Positions 23,233-32,060 of a stretch of 64,000 nucleotides of DNA are shown piece after piece. How positions within the stretch are numbered: the first letter of the stretch is position 1; every line of letters starts with the position of its first letter. The stretch covers positions 15,744 through 79,743 of the forward strand of contig NZ_JBHUOR010000140.1 of NCBI RefSeq assembly GCF_042686175.1, given 5' to 3'. Source of the DNA: Kurthia populi. Its GTDB lineage: Bacteria > Bacillota > Bacilli > Bacillales_A > Planococcaceae. Both the position numbers and the translations under genes were made by a program. Under the pieces are notes generated by a model. It was given only the letters and a program-made list of their open reading frames with translations, ran no database searches and was not told the DNA's origin.

Positions 23233-25941
23233 TTATTTGTTTTCAGCTAATTTATTACGTAATACCATTTGTAGGATACCGCCGTTACGGTAGTAATCTA
23301 CTTCTACTTCTGAGTCAAAACGAGCTAATACGTCGAATTTAACTTCAGAACCGTCAGCTTTAGTAGCTGTTACAGTTAAGATATCGCGAGGTTTAACGCC
23401 TTCAGCGATGTTTACTGCGAATGTTTCGTCACCTTTTAAGCCTAGTGATTCAGCGTTGTCACCATTTAAGAATTGTAATGGAAGAACACCCATGAATACT
23501 AAGTTAGAACGGTGAATACGTTCGTATGATTCAGCGATAACTGTTTTAACGCCTAGTAAGTTAGTACCTTTGGCAGCCCAGTCACGAGATGAACCCATAC
23601 CGTAGTCTTTACCAGCTAATACTACTAAACCAGTGTTTGTTTCAGCATATTTCATTGCAGCATCGTAAATGTACTCAACATCACCTGTTGGCCAGTAAGT
23701 AGTGAAACCACCTTCTGTACCTGGAGCGATTTGGTTACGGATACGGATGTTTGCGAATGTACCACGCATCATAACTTCGTGGTTACCACGACGAGAACCG
23801 TAAGAGTTGAAGTTACGGATTTCAACACCGTTTTCAATCAGGTATTTACCTGCTGGTGTTTCTTTACCAATTGCACCTGCTGGTGAAATATGGTCAGTTG
23901 TGATAGAGTCACCAAACTTAGCTAATACACGTAAACCAGAAAGCGTTTCGATATCTTCTGGAGTAGCAGATAAGTTTTGGAAGAATGGTGGGTTTTGGAT
24001 ATAAGTTGATTTAGTATCGAACTCATATAAAGTGTCAGTTGAAGTTTCGATTGCGTTCCAAGCTTCGTTAGCAGTGAATACAGTTTCATATTCTTTTTGG
24101 AATAGGTCACGAGTTACAACTTGGTTTAATACAGCGTTGATTTCATCAGTTGTAGGCCAGATATCATCGAAGAATACATCGTTGCCATCTTTGTCTTTAC
24201 CGAATGAATCTTCACGTAGGTCGATATCAACTGTACCAGCTAATGCGTAAGCTACAACTAATGGAGGAGCAGCTAAATAGTTAGCTTTTACAAGTGGGTG
24301 AACACGGCCTTCGAAGTTACGGTTACCAGAAAGTACTGAAGTTACGAATAAATCATTTGATTTGATTGCATCTTCGATTTCTGGAAGTAATGGACCTGAG
24401 TTACCGATACATGTAGTACAGCCGTAACCTACAGTGTTGAAACCTAATTGATCTAGGTATTCAGTTAAACCAGAATCATTTAGGTAACCAGTTACAACTT
24501 TTGAACCTGGTGCTAATGAAGTTTTAACCCATTTAGGAACAGTTAAGCCTTTTTCAACCGCTTTTTTAGCTACAAGACCAGCAGCGATTAAAACGTATGG
24601 GTTAGAAGTATTTGTACAAGAAGTGATTGCAGCGATTGCTACAGCACCTGCAGGGATTTCAACATCGCCTTCAGCGAATTTAGCTGTAGAAGATTTAGTG
24701 AATTCTTCTTCAGTTAAGCCGAAACCTTGTACGCCTGATGGAGCTACAACTACTTCGTGGTAGCGTTTTTTCATGTTTGATAATGGAATTAAATCTTGTG
24801 GACGTTTAGGACCAGAAAGATTTGGTTCGATAGCATTTAAATCGATTTCTACTACTGAAGTGTAGTTAGGTTCTAAAGTTGGATCGAAGAACATGTTGTT
24901 CGCTTTTAAGTAAGCTTCTACAACAGCGATGTGTTCTTCGTCACGACCTGTTAAACGCATGTAGTTTAATGATTCTTCATCGATTGCGAAGAAACCACAA
25001 GTAGCACCGTATTCAGGAGCCATGTTTGAAATTGTAGCACGGTCAGCTAATGGAAGACCTACAACGCCAGGACCGAAGAACTCAACAAATTTGTTAACTA
25101 CGCCTTTTTTACGTAATTCTTGAGTTACTTTAAGTGCTAAGTCAGTTGCAGTTGTGCCTGAAGGTAATTTACCTGATAATTTTACACCGATTACTTCTGG
25201 AACTGGGAAGTAAGAAGGTTGTCCTAACATACCAGCTTCAGCTTCGATACCACCAACGCCCCATCCAAGAACGCCGATACCATTGATCATTGTTGTATGA
25301 GAGTCAGTACCTACTACTGAGTCAGGGAATGTTTCGAATGTACCGTCAGCGTTTTCGTTAACGTGTACTACTGGAGCTAAATACTCTAAGTTTACTTGGT
25401 GAACGATACCAGTTGCTGGTGGTACTGCACGGAAGTTGTTGTAAGCAGTTTGAGCCCATTTTAAGAAGTTGTAACGTTCAGCGTTACGTTCGAATTCAAG
25501 GTCCATGTTTGCTTTAAGTGCACCAGCGTTACCGTATTTATCAACTTGTACAGAGTGGTCAATTACTAAATCAACTGGGATTGCAGGGTTGATTTCGTCT
25601 GGGTTACCACCCATGTCTTTCATTGCTGTACGTAGAGAAGTTAAATCTACTACTACTGGTACACCAGTGAAATCTTGTAATACTACGCGAGATGGTTTGA
25701 ATGGTACTTCACCAGTTGTGTCTGCTTCTTTTGTACCCCATTTTGCTAAGTTATCTACGTGCTCTTCTTTGATTACGTAGTTGTCATATTGACGTAATAC
25801 TGATTCAAGTAATACTTTGATTGAGTAAGGTAAGTTAGATACTTTTGCTACGCCTGCTTCTTCAATCGCGTTAAGGTTATAATAGTTGTACGTTTTACCA
25901 TTAACTTCGAAAGATGCGCGGCTGTTGTGTAAGTTTGCCAT
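23233..25941 (-). CDS. citB: Aconitate hydratase (aconitase A)
   Basis: TCA-cycle enzyme that isomerises citrate and isocitrate; in B. subtilis the apo-form also binds RNA. The 902 residues are typical of the AcnA/IRP group. The [4Fe-4S] ligands are in SCTNTSNP and GCTTCIGNSGPL. The swivel domain with GSSRDWAAKG is present near the C-terminus. An AGAGGGGGA ribosome site precedes the ATG. The upstream region has a promoter with CcpC-like dyads (see 26014-26080). The gene is monocistronic with a strong terminator. Confidence 0.97.
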   Translation of the reverse strand: MANLHNSRASFEVNGKTYNYYNLNAIEEAGVAKVSNLPYSIKVLLESVLRQYDNYVIKEEHVDNLAKWGTKEADTTGEVPFKPSRVVLQDFTGVPVVVDLTSLRTAMKDMGGNPDEINPAIPVDLVIDHSVQVDKYGNAGALKANMDLEFERNAERYNFLKWAQTAYNNFRAVPPATGIVHQVNLEYLAPVVHVNENADGTFETFPDSVVGTDSHTTMINGIGVLGWGVGGIEAEAGMLGQPSYFPVPEVIGVKLSGKLPSGTTATDLALKVTQELRKKGVVNKFVEFFGPGVVGLPLADRATISNMAPEYGATCGFFAIDEESLNYMRLTGRDEEHIAVVEAYLKANNMFFDPTLEPNYTSVVEIDLNAIEPNLSGPKRPQDLIPLSNMKKRYHEVVVAPSGVQGFGLTEEEFTKSSTAKFAEGDVEIPAGAVAIAAITSCTNTSNPYVLIAAGLVAKKAVEKGLTVPKWVKTSLAPGSKVVTGYLNDSGLTEYLDQLGFNTVGYGCTTCIGNSGPLLPEIEDAIKSNDLFVTSVLSGNRNFEGRVHPLVKANYLAAPPLVVAYALAGTVDIDLREDSFGKDKDGNDVFFDDIWPTTDEINAVLNQVVTRDLFQKEYETVFTANEAWNAIETSTDTLYEFDTKSTYIQNPPFFQNLSATPEDIETLSGLRVLAKFGDSITTDHISPAGAIGKETPAGKYLIENGVEIRNFNSYGSRRGNHEVMMRGTFANIRIRNQIAPGTEGGFTTYWPTGDVEYIYDAAMKYAETNTGLVVLAGKDYGMGSSRDWAAKGTNLLGVKTVIAESYERIHRSNLVFMGVLPLQFLNGDNAESLGLKGDETFAVNIAEGVKPRDILTVTATKADGSEVKFDVLARFDSEVEVDYYRNGGILQMVLRNKLAENK

Positions 25942-26013
25942 TATTGATGGTCCCCCTCTAATATGTTCATAATGAAAAGGTTACAAATTTTGTACTACTT
26001 TTCTCCAAAACCA

Positions 26014-26080
26014 ATGATACCGAACGACAGCACATAAGTAAATAAAATTATTTTTATGCGTTGTGATAAGTTTTATTTAT
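26014..26080 (-). promoter_or_regulatory. Aconitase promoter with CcpC-type dyad and half-site
   Basis: The minus strand carries TTTACT (26042-26037), a 17-base spacer and TATCAT (26019-26014), giving a start near 26007. ATAA-N7-TTAT (26066-26080) is centred about 66 bases upstream of that start, and an ATAA half-site (26034-26037) lies about 27 to 30 bases upstream. This is the geometry known for CcpC control of B. subtilis citB. No ccpC gene is in the window. Confidence 0.55.
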
Positions 26081-26087
26081 GACCTCG

Positions 26088-26480
26088 TTAGTGGATGAAG
26101 CGTTTCCGTTCATTTTCTGATGGGATTTTGCATGTTTTACTAACTTTCGATAAGGAATATCTATTTTTCGCAACAATATCATACATCTGGTTACTGAATG
26201 CTTTAGGGATGTATTTTCCAAAATGCATAAAATGATATGGCTTTTTCAAATAACGTGCAACGAAAAAGATTGCCTGTGACTTTGTATAAATGACATTTTG
26301 ATGCTTGACAACGACTGTATTTAAATCCTTTACGAGCACTCCCGGTAATTCCTGTGCCGCTAATTCGCCTTGTAGCGGTGCAAATAGAAAACTTTCACTA
26401 GTTTCATGGTCTAAAATAAACTGAACAGCGGAAGAACAAAATCCACAGTCACCATCATAAAATAAAATTGGTCTACTCAT
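26088..26480 (-). CDS. DCC-family thiol-disulfide oxidoreductase-like protein (DUF393)
   Basis: A 130-residue protein of the DCC family, named for the N-terminal motif YDGDCGFC (C12 and C15), a thioredoxin-like CxxC. The following FILDHE and LFAPLQGELA stretches are also typical. It is taken to be a cytoplasmic redox protein; no substrate is known. It sits alone between the aconitase gene and the lut operon, in the same direction as both. Confidence 0.85.
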   Translation of the reverse strand: MSRPILFYDGDCGFCSSAVQFILDHETSESFLFAPLQGELAAQELPGVLVKDLNTVVVKHQNVIYTKSQAIFFVARYLKKPYHFMHFGKYIPKAFSNQMYDIVAKNRYSLSKVSKTCKIPSENERKRFIH

Positions 26481-26602
26481 TCATACTGCCTTCCTTCAAT
26501 ATTATGGCCTCTAAAACACTCGTTTGACTGATTTTTACTACATAAGTAGTGAATTTTCAAAATTTACGAGCATTTTATCCACTTTCATTATACGAAATTA
26601 TA

Positions 26603-26648
26603 CAAAAAAAATCCACCTTCCTTCTATTATAATAGAAGGGAAGATGGA
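26603..26648 (-). terminator. Terminator of the lut operon
   Basis: TCCAcCTTCCTTCTAT and ATAGAAGGGAAGaTGGA (26612-26648) form a long stem; the minus strand continues with T8. Confidence 0.85.
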
Positions 26649-26653
26649 AAACG

Positions 26654-27358
26654 TTAACAATCTGTTAACACAATATAGGTCGCTTCTACTGGTCCATGAA
26701 CCCCAACGACTAGTTTCATTTCAATATCCGCTGAATTACTAGGACCTGAAACATAATCGATAGCATGTGGTAATAGCTCACCACGATCTACACGTTGCTG
26801 AATTGCTTGTGATGCCTGCGTCATACGAGGTAGTAACGAGCTTTGTGGAATAATAGCGACAAATGCATGTGGTAATAAGCCAACCGCTTTCCCGGCCCCG
26901 TCTGCTGAATACAACACAACCGTTCCCGATTCCGCTAACGCATATTCACTAAATACGAGACCAATACGCGCAGCATTTGCTTCTGCAAAATTTTCTTCAC
27001 GCGTTTTTTGATTACTCCATGTATACACCGCCGTATTTTGCGCTGGCAATATTGTGGTGAATAACGGCGTTAAGCCATACTCTGCAAAGCGTGGATCATC
27101 CCAGACAGACAACGGACCACCGTATTTGTTGACAACTTGCGCCACCGCTTCGGATAAATTTTCGCGTGTTGTTTCCACAACATCTGTATGAATGCGTGTG
27201 CACTGCTCTTTAAATGCCACGAGTAATTCCGCATTATTCATTGGCGTATAATGTTGCTCCTGTGGTCGATGTTGCCAGTTACGCGCTGGTTTTTTTGTCG
27301 TATTGACATCACGCTGTAGTCGAGAGGCAAGTGTTGCTAAAAATTGTGTTTTTTCCAT
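26654..27358 (-). CDS. lutC: Lactate utilization protein LutC
   Basis: LUD-domain protein of 234 residues, third member of the LutABC complex that oxidises L-lactate to pyruvate. The segments ALAESGTVVLYS, PHAFVAIIPQSSLLPRM and DYVSGPSNSADIEMKLVVGVHGP are family marks. It overlaps lutB by one base, so the two are translationally coupled. Confidence 0.95.
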   Translation of the reverse strand: MEKTQFLATLASRLQRDVNTTKKPARNWQHRPQEQHYTPMNNAELLVAFKEQCTRIHTDVVETTRENLSEAVAQVVNKYGGPLSVWDDPRFAEYGLTPLFTTILPAQNTAVYTWSNQKTREENFAEANAARIGLVFSEYALAESGTVVLYSADGAGKAVGLLPHAFVAIIPQSSLLPRMTQASQAIQQRVDRGELLPHAIDYVSGPSNSADIEMKLVVGVHGPVEATYIVLTDC

Positions 27359-28788
27359 TATGCTTCCCCACCTTTATCACGTTTATCAAACCAATCACGT
27401 AAACTTTCCCTTTTAGGCGCTGGAAAGTCCCGTATATCCGTCCAAGCTTTTAATGGTCCAGGTCCTTTTGAAATCATATCATCTTTTGCAAATGGGCGAA
27501 TGGCCGTTGCCGCAACTTTTGTGCCGAGACGATATAGTGGCGAACGCGAGGCACCAAATTCAAATAATTTCATCATCGCACCTTCCGCTACTGGCGCACG
27601 TCCTTCTTCTTCGACAATAACTTGGCGATGCTTTAATAATAATTCATGTAACGGAATTTTCACCGGACATACATCGGTACATGCACCACATAGGCTAGAG
27701 GCATAAGGTAATTCTTTATAATCATCATAGCCTGCTAATAATGGTGTCAGTACCGCACCAATCGGCCCTGAATAAATCGAATTGTACGAATGCCCGCCGA
27801 TATGACGATACACCGGACAAGTATTAACACATGCACCACAGCGAATACATTGCAGCACCTCTTCAAAGTCTCCACCTAAAATCGATGAACGACCATTATC
27901 CAATACAACGAGGTGGAATTCCTCAGGACCATCTACTTCATCGCGATGCTTTGGCCCTGTGACAATATTGACATAGCTCGATAATTTTTGCCCAACTGCA
28001 CTACGTGTTAGCATACTTACTAATACATCGAGCTCCTCCATCGACGGCACAAGACGCTCCATCCCCATGACTGCAATATGCGTTTTTGGAATCGTTGTGA
28101 CAAGGCCGCCATTGCCTTCATTCGTAACTAAACAAATCGAGCCGCTATCTGCAACAGCAAAATTACAGCCCGTCACCCCTAAATCTGCCGTTAAAAATTC
28201 ATCCCGTAAAATACCGCGCACATAGCGTGCTAGTTCGCCCGCTTCGGATGTATTTTGTGGGTCATAGCCCAACTTTTCAACGAATACCTCTTTAATTTGG
28301 TCTTTATTTTTATGCAATGACGGTGCAACAATATGTGATGGCTTATCGCCTTCTAATTGAAGAATATACTCCCCTAAATCCGTTTCAAGCACTTGGCAAC
28401 CCTCTGCCTCTAATGCCTCATTTAAGCTAATTTCTTCGGTAACCATTGATTTTGATTTAACAATTTTTTTGGCGTTTTTTTGACGTACGACCTCACGAAT
28501 ATACGCATTGGCGTCTTCTGCATCGCGAGCAAAATGTACATGACCACCTGCTTTTTCGACATTGCTTGCAAGCTCGTGTAAATAGTAATCTAAGTTTTCT
28601 AGCACATGCTGGCGAATTTCCTGCGCATGGTTTCGCCACTCTTCCCAGTCACCTAATTCCTCCACAGCATCTAGGCGCTTTGTATACAAATGATTTTGTG
28701 CAGATGCAACAGCACCTCGCATAAAATCATTTTGTAAATTTTCTTCTACATTATCATTAAATTTATGTTGGTTAAATTGAATCGCCAT
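27358..28788 (-). CDS. lutB: Lactate utilization iron-sulfur protein LutB
   Basis: Iron-sulfur subunit of the L-lactate oxidation complex, 476 residues. An N-terminal LUD domain is followed by two 4Fe-4S motifs, CIRCGACVNTCPVYRHIGG and CGACTDVCPVKIP, then a C-terminal DUF3390-like tail. The gene lies 3 bases after lutA and overlaps lutC. Confidence 0.96.
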   Translation of the reverse strand: MAIQFNQHKFNDNVEENLQNDFMRGAVASAQNHLYTKRLDAVEELGDWEEWRNHAQEIRQHVLENLDYYLHELASNVEKAGGHVHFARDAEDANAYIREVVRQKNAKKIVKSKSMVTEEISLNEALEAEGCQVLETDLGEYILQLEGDKPSHIVAPSLHKNKDQIKEVFVEKLGYDPQNTSEAGELARYVRGILRDEFLTADLGVTGCNFAVADSGSICLVTNEGNGGLVTTIPKTHIAVMGMERLVPSMEELDVLVSMLTRSAVGQKLSSYVNIVTGPKHRDEVDGPEEFHLVVLDNGRSSILGGDFEEVLQCIRCGACVNTCPVYRHIGGHSYNSIYSGPIGAVLTPLLAGYDDYKELPYASSLCGACTDVCPVKIPLHELLLKHRQVIVEEEGRAPVAEGAMMKLFEFGASRSPLYRLGTKVAATAIRPFAKDDMISKGPGPLKAWTDIRDFPAPKRESLRDWFDKRDKGGEA

Positions 28789-28791
28789 TCG

Positions 28792-29517
28792 CTACACCCC
28801 CTCATGCTGCGTTAAAACTTCCGCAATATGCATCGTTGTCATTTTTTCACCACGACGATGCATACGCCCATTAATATTCATCATGCATCCTCCATCTGAG
28901 GCAATTAAATAGTCTGCATCGGTTTGCAGTGCACAATCTACTTTTTCATCGACCATTTGCTCTGAAATGTCGCCCATTTTCACAGAGAATGTGCCACCAA
29001 AACCACAGCAATTATGCGCATTCGGCAGTTCTACAAGCTCTAGCCCTTTGACATGCTGTAATAAAATACGTGGCTCATCTTTGACGCCGAGTAAACGCGT
29101 CATATGACAAGATGAATGATAGGTCACGCGATGGGGAAAACTAGCTCCTACATCGGTTACGCCCAATACGTTGACTAAAAATTCTGTTAATTCATGCGTT
29201 TTATCAGCTACAAGCTGTGCTTTCTTTGCATAAATAGGATCATCCGCAAAAATATGCGGGTATTCCTTAAACATCGTTGCGCATGAGCCAGATGGTGTCA
29301 CAATACATTCTTCATGTAAAAATGTATCAATCATATGGCGCATCGGTTCCTTAGCATCTTTTACATACCCAGAATTATATGCTGGCTGCCCACAGCAAAC
29401 CTGCCCTTTTGGAAAGGTCACCTCACACCCAAGTGACTCGAGTAATTGTACCGTTGCTTTCCCTACATTTGTTTGAAATACATCGACTAAACATGTCGCA
29501 AATAATGCCACTTTCAT
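28792..29517 (-). CDS. lutA: Lactate utilization Fe-S oxidoreductase LutA
   Basis: CCG-domain (cysteine-rich) subunit of the lactate oxidation complex, 241 residues. Two CCG motifs are visible, GQVCCGQPAYNSGY and NAHNCCGFGGTFSVK. ATG 29517 is preferred over the TTG one codon earlier because GGGGG lies 8 bases before it. First gene of lutABC; a palindrome at 29579-29599 in front of it is a likely operator. In B. subtilis this operon is needed for growth on lactate and for biofilm formation. Confidence 0.95.
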   Translation of the reverse strand: MKVALFATCLVDVFQTNVGKATVQLLESLGCEVTFPKGQVCCGQPAYNSGYVKDAKEPMRHMIDTFLHEECIVTPSGSCATMFKEYPHIFADDPIYAKKAQLVADKTHELTEFLVNVLGVTDVGASFPHRVTYHSSCHMTRLLGVKDEPRILLQHVKGLELVELPNAHNCCGFGGTFSVKMGDISEQMVDEKVDCALQTDADYLIASDGGCMMNINGRMHRRGEKMTTMHIAEVLTQHEGV

Positions 29518-29578
29518 CAAACATTCCCCCTCAAAAATGGATAATTGGCTATATGACTAAGTATAACGCTGTCAATCA

Positions 29579-29599
29579 TTGGAATACTTACTATTCCAA
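29579..29599. promoter_or_regulatory. Perfect inverted repeat upstream of lutABC, candidate operator
   Basis: TTGGAATA and TATTCCAA flank CTTAC (21 bases in all), about 60 bases before the lutA start. On the minus strand a TTGACA follows shortly after, so a bound repressor would cover or adjoin the promoter. Confidence 0.6.
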
Positions 29600-29639
29600 A
29601 AAAGAATAGTTCTTATCGTTATGCCTACTTTTCGGAATA

Positions 29640-29674
29640 CAAAAAGCAGGAAACGCTTTTTACGTTTCCTGCTT
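29640..29674 (-). terminator. Terminator of the Sel1-repeat operon
   Basis: AAGCAGGAAACG (29644-29655) pairs with CGTTTCCTGCTT (29663-29674), then T5 on the minus strand. Confidence 0.85.
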
Positions 29675-30375
29675 CATTTATACATAAGCTGTGCCTCATA
29701 AGCGCGGTGTAATTGCTGTTGTAGATTCAGTGTTAGCAATATGAATGGCTGATGCTGATACACGCGCCTCACAAGCTGATTCAGCCGTTCTGGCGCTGTA
29801 ACGGCTAAAAAGCGTCTTGTTTGCTGGCTATCTACCGTTACTAAAAGAAGCTGGTCAATATCCGCTAAATCGCTTAATGCGCGCTCCGCCTGTAGCATAA
29901 AATCATAGCCTGGATACTGCTGTTCAAATCTCTCGATAATCGGCGCAATATACTTTTTTAAATTCGCCCATGTTTGCGGTTCATCGAGCCAGGTCATCGC
30001 ATAGGCAATCGCCCATTTCAGTTCATAATAGGCTGGTTTATCCATTAACAACCTTGCATCCTCTGCCTCATACCACTGCTCAAAGTAGCAAAGCGCATCA
30101 ATCATTACCATATGCTGTGGTAGTTGCTGCGTATGCAATGCCTGACGCAATGCATCAATTTTAGTGCACATTTCTGAGTTTGCTGTCGGCTCATATAATG
30201 CAAGATGCACATGCGCACAGTCTGCTAAAATTTGTCGCACAATACTCACTTGCTGAAAACGCGGCAATTGCAATACCGTTTTAGCTTCATTCATATTTTG
30301 CCGTTCAAAATCGTCTCGAAGCTGGAGTGATAGCTGCTGCTCTAGCATAAGTAGTTGTTCGATATGGTGTCGCAT
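29674..30375 (-). CDS. Uncharacterised cytoplasmic protein downstream of the Sel1-repeat gene
   Basis: Soluble, mostly helical 233-residue protein, rich in Gln and Leu, without signal peptide or membrane segment. I recognise no family or catalytic motif. The ATG at 30375 is chosen because GGGAGGTGG lies just upstream; the frame is open to 30414 without such a site. It follows the Sel1-repeat gene by 43 bases on the same strand and shares its terminator, so the two probably act together. Confidence 0.7.
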   Translation of the reverse strand: MRHHIEQLLMLEQQLSLQLRDDFERQNMNEAKTVLQLPRFQQVSIVRQILADCAHVHLALYEPTANSEMCTKIDALRQALHTQQLPQHMVMIDALCYFEQWYEAEDARLLMDKPAYYELKWAIAYAMTWLDEPQTWANLKKYIAPIIERFEQQYPGYDFMLQAERALSDLADIDQLLLVTVDSQQTRRFLAVTAPERLNQLVRRVYQHQPFILLTLNLQQQLHRAYEAQLMYK

Positions 30376-30418
30376 ATGCGCCACCTCCCTTTTAACTGCT
30401 ATTCCCGCTTTCATTTTC

Positions 30419-31273
30419 TTAAAAACGCGCTAGTTTTTCTTTTGCTTGTGTATCACCTTGTAATGCCGCACGTTGATACCAATATTTCGCCTTTTGTAAA
30501 TTTTGCATCGTCCCAATGCCTTCTTCATAGCAAAAGCCCACATTGTATTCTCCTTCGACATCTTGCCCTGTTGCTGCTTGTAAATACCAGATGAACGCCT
30601 CATCAAATGCCGCACGTTGCATTGCTTTATGCCCTAAATAATTTGCCGCATATAAATCGCCATTATTTGCTGCCTGTTCAAACCAATAAAGAGAAGTCTC
30701 CTCATCTAGTTCAACGCCGACACCATTTTCAAACATATACCCAAGCGTAAACATCGACTCAGATACACCAAGCATTGCCGCTTTTGAAAACCAATGATAT
30801 GCGATTTCATCGTTTTGCGGCACTGTTTCGCCGCGGAAATACATATCTGCGTAATTATTCATCGCATCTGCAAGCCCAGCCTTCGCCGCATACTCATAAT
30901 ACGAAAAGGCTTTTTCAATATTTTCATCGACACCAATGCCTTCATAATAAAAGTTTCCTAACCAGTACATTGCCGCTAAATAGCCGTTGTCTGCCGCAAG
31001 CTCAAAGCAACTCACACTAAGTGCCATCATACCAATACCACGATATAAGTGTCCCAACTCATATTGTGCTTCTTTTTGATTCGCTACACTTTGCTGTAAC
31101 AAGCTCACTGCCTCTGCTACTAGTACATCATCAATAAAGACAGGCTCGCTTTGATCATCGCTTGGATTTTGCAATTCTTGCTGCATTTTTTTAATTAACA
31201 CATGGGTATCACTATGTATAGCCGCGAGTTGTTGTTGTAGTAATTGCTCGCGTGTTTGTTTATTAAATTCCAT
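30419..31273 (-). CDS. Sel1-like repeat protein
   Basis: A 284-residue alpha-solenoid. About five to six Sel1-like repeats run from residue 70 to the end, for example AAMYWLGNFYYEGIGVDENIEKAFSYYEYAA and KAKYWYQRAALQGDTQAK; the N-terminal 60 residues are coiled-coil-like and polar. Sel1 proteins act as protein-protein scaffolds. ATG 31273 is preferred over the GTG at 31285, because the GAGGAG site touches the latter. It heads a two-gene operon with the uncharacterised gene at 29674. Confidence 0.82.
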   Translation of the reverse strand: MEFNKQTREQLLQQQLAAIHSDTHVLIKKMQQELQNPSDDQSEPVFIDDVLVAEAVSLLQQSVANQKEAQYELGHLYRGIGMMALSVSCFELAADNGYLAAMYWLGNFYYEGIGVDENIEKAFSYYEYAAKAGLADAMNNYADMYFRGETVPQNDEIAYHWFSKAAMLGVSESMFTLGYMFENGVGVELDEETSLYWFEQAANNGDLYAANYLGHKAMQRAAFDEAFIWYLQAATGQDVEGEYNVGFCYEEGIGTMQNLQKAKYWYQRAALQGDTQAKEKLARF

Positions 31274-31320
31274 ACGTCCGCTCACTCCTCAATAAGTTGA
31301 GTATAGCACTTTATTCGCAC

Positions 31321-31354
31321 TAAAAAAAAGAACCGCCCGAAGCGATTCCTTTTT
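31321..31354 (-). terminator. Minus-strand terminator ahead of the Sel1-repeat gene
   Basis: GAATCGC and GCGGTTC pair around TTCGG, then T8 on the minus strand. It lies about 45 bases before the Sel1-repeat gene start, so it ends some other transcript or acts as an attenuator. Confidence 0.8.
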
Positions 31355-31525
31355 ATGTGTTCTATTGTAAAACCCTTTGTTTGAACGCTGAACATATCGT
31401 ATCTGCCCTTTTAAACACTATGTATAGGCTAAGATAACCCCTTATCTTAACGTACGATACGACATTTCAGTATTTCTTCCGTTGACAGAATGCTTACACC
31501 CCTTTTGTAAAAGCTCTGTCAAGCT
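31321..31525 (-). ncRNA. Candidate structured small RNA or leader
   Basis: Read on the minus strand, TTGACA (near 31522) could be a -35. Downstream comes a 15-bp stem, CTGAAATGTCGTATC with GATACGATATGTTCAG (one bulge), enclosing a perfect 8-bp hairpin TAAGATAA-GGGG-TTATCTTA. The stretch ends in the terminator at 31321-31354. This is the layout of a terminated small RNA, or of a riboswitch-like leader for the Sel1-repeat operon. I do not recognise a known RNA family. Confidence 0.35.
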
Positions 31526-31799
31526 GTTATGATACAGATTATTCAGAAGAAATATTCCATATCGGCATCAATAACGCTCGATCTCTCCCATAAAATCGAT
31601 TGTTTATAAAAATGTAATAAATATTCTTAATAGATGATGCCGTATGTTTTAACATTTTCTATTTTACCATCGGAATAGTTTATTTGTACAGTATTTTTTA
31701 TAATTTTTTAATTAATCTGTTATAAGACAATAATAAAAAGGCCACCTCATCGTCCCCTAGATTTGACAGCCCTTTATCCCTTATTTGATTGTAATAATA

Positions 31800-32060
31800 T
31801 TAAAATAATTTAGCAAAATCTCCTGCTTTTGAAGAAATGACTTGCTCGAATTGATGCATCTCAATGCGATCTGCATTATCGACTAATCGTTTTTCAACAA
31901 TACCGCGCTCATTAATCATTGCTTCGATTGGCTTTAATTGATTACGATGTAGTTTCATCATTAAGTGACCGTCCATCTCATATCGAATCCCTTTTGATGT
32001 TTTATCTCGTTGAATACTTGCTGCTTGTAACGATTGAATTGCTTCTACAAAGTTGTTCAT
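31800..32060 (-). CDS. Small uncharacterised protein
   Basis: An 86-residue soluble protein of mixed charge, without signal or membrane segment and not assigned to a family. AAAGGAG stands 8 bases before the ATG at 32060; the GTG three codons earlier overlaps that site. It is flanked by non-coding DNA on the downstream side and by the leuD terminator on the other. Confidence 0.65.
   Translation of the reverse strand: MNNFVEAIQSLQAASIQRDKTSKGIRYEMDGHLMMKLHRNQLKPIEAMINERGIVEKRLVDNADRIEMHQFEQVISSKAGDFAKLF

Larger units (their letters stand above)
31274..31799. other. Long gap without a protein gene; contains inverted repeats
   Basis: No credible reading frame with a ribosome site is present on either strand. 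It holds a minus-strand terminator (31321-31354), a nested stem structure (31386-31475), an imperfect 41-base palindrome (31482-31522) and a widely spaced inverted repeat CGGCATCA/TGATGCCG (31563-31570 and 31635-31642). The remainder is AT-rich. Confidence 0.6.

Noticed and set aside
31321..31799. 6S RNA, tmRNA, SRP RNA or RNase P in the 31.3-31.8 kb gap
   Set aside because: None of the conserved cores of those RNAs could be found; left as an unassigned candidate.
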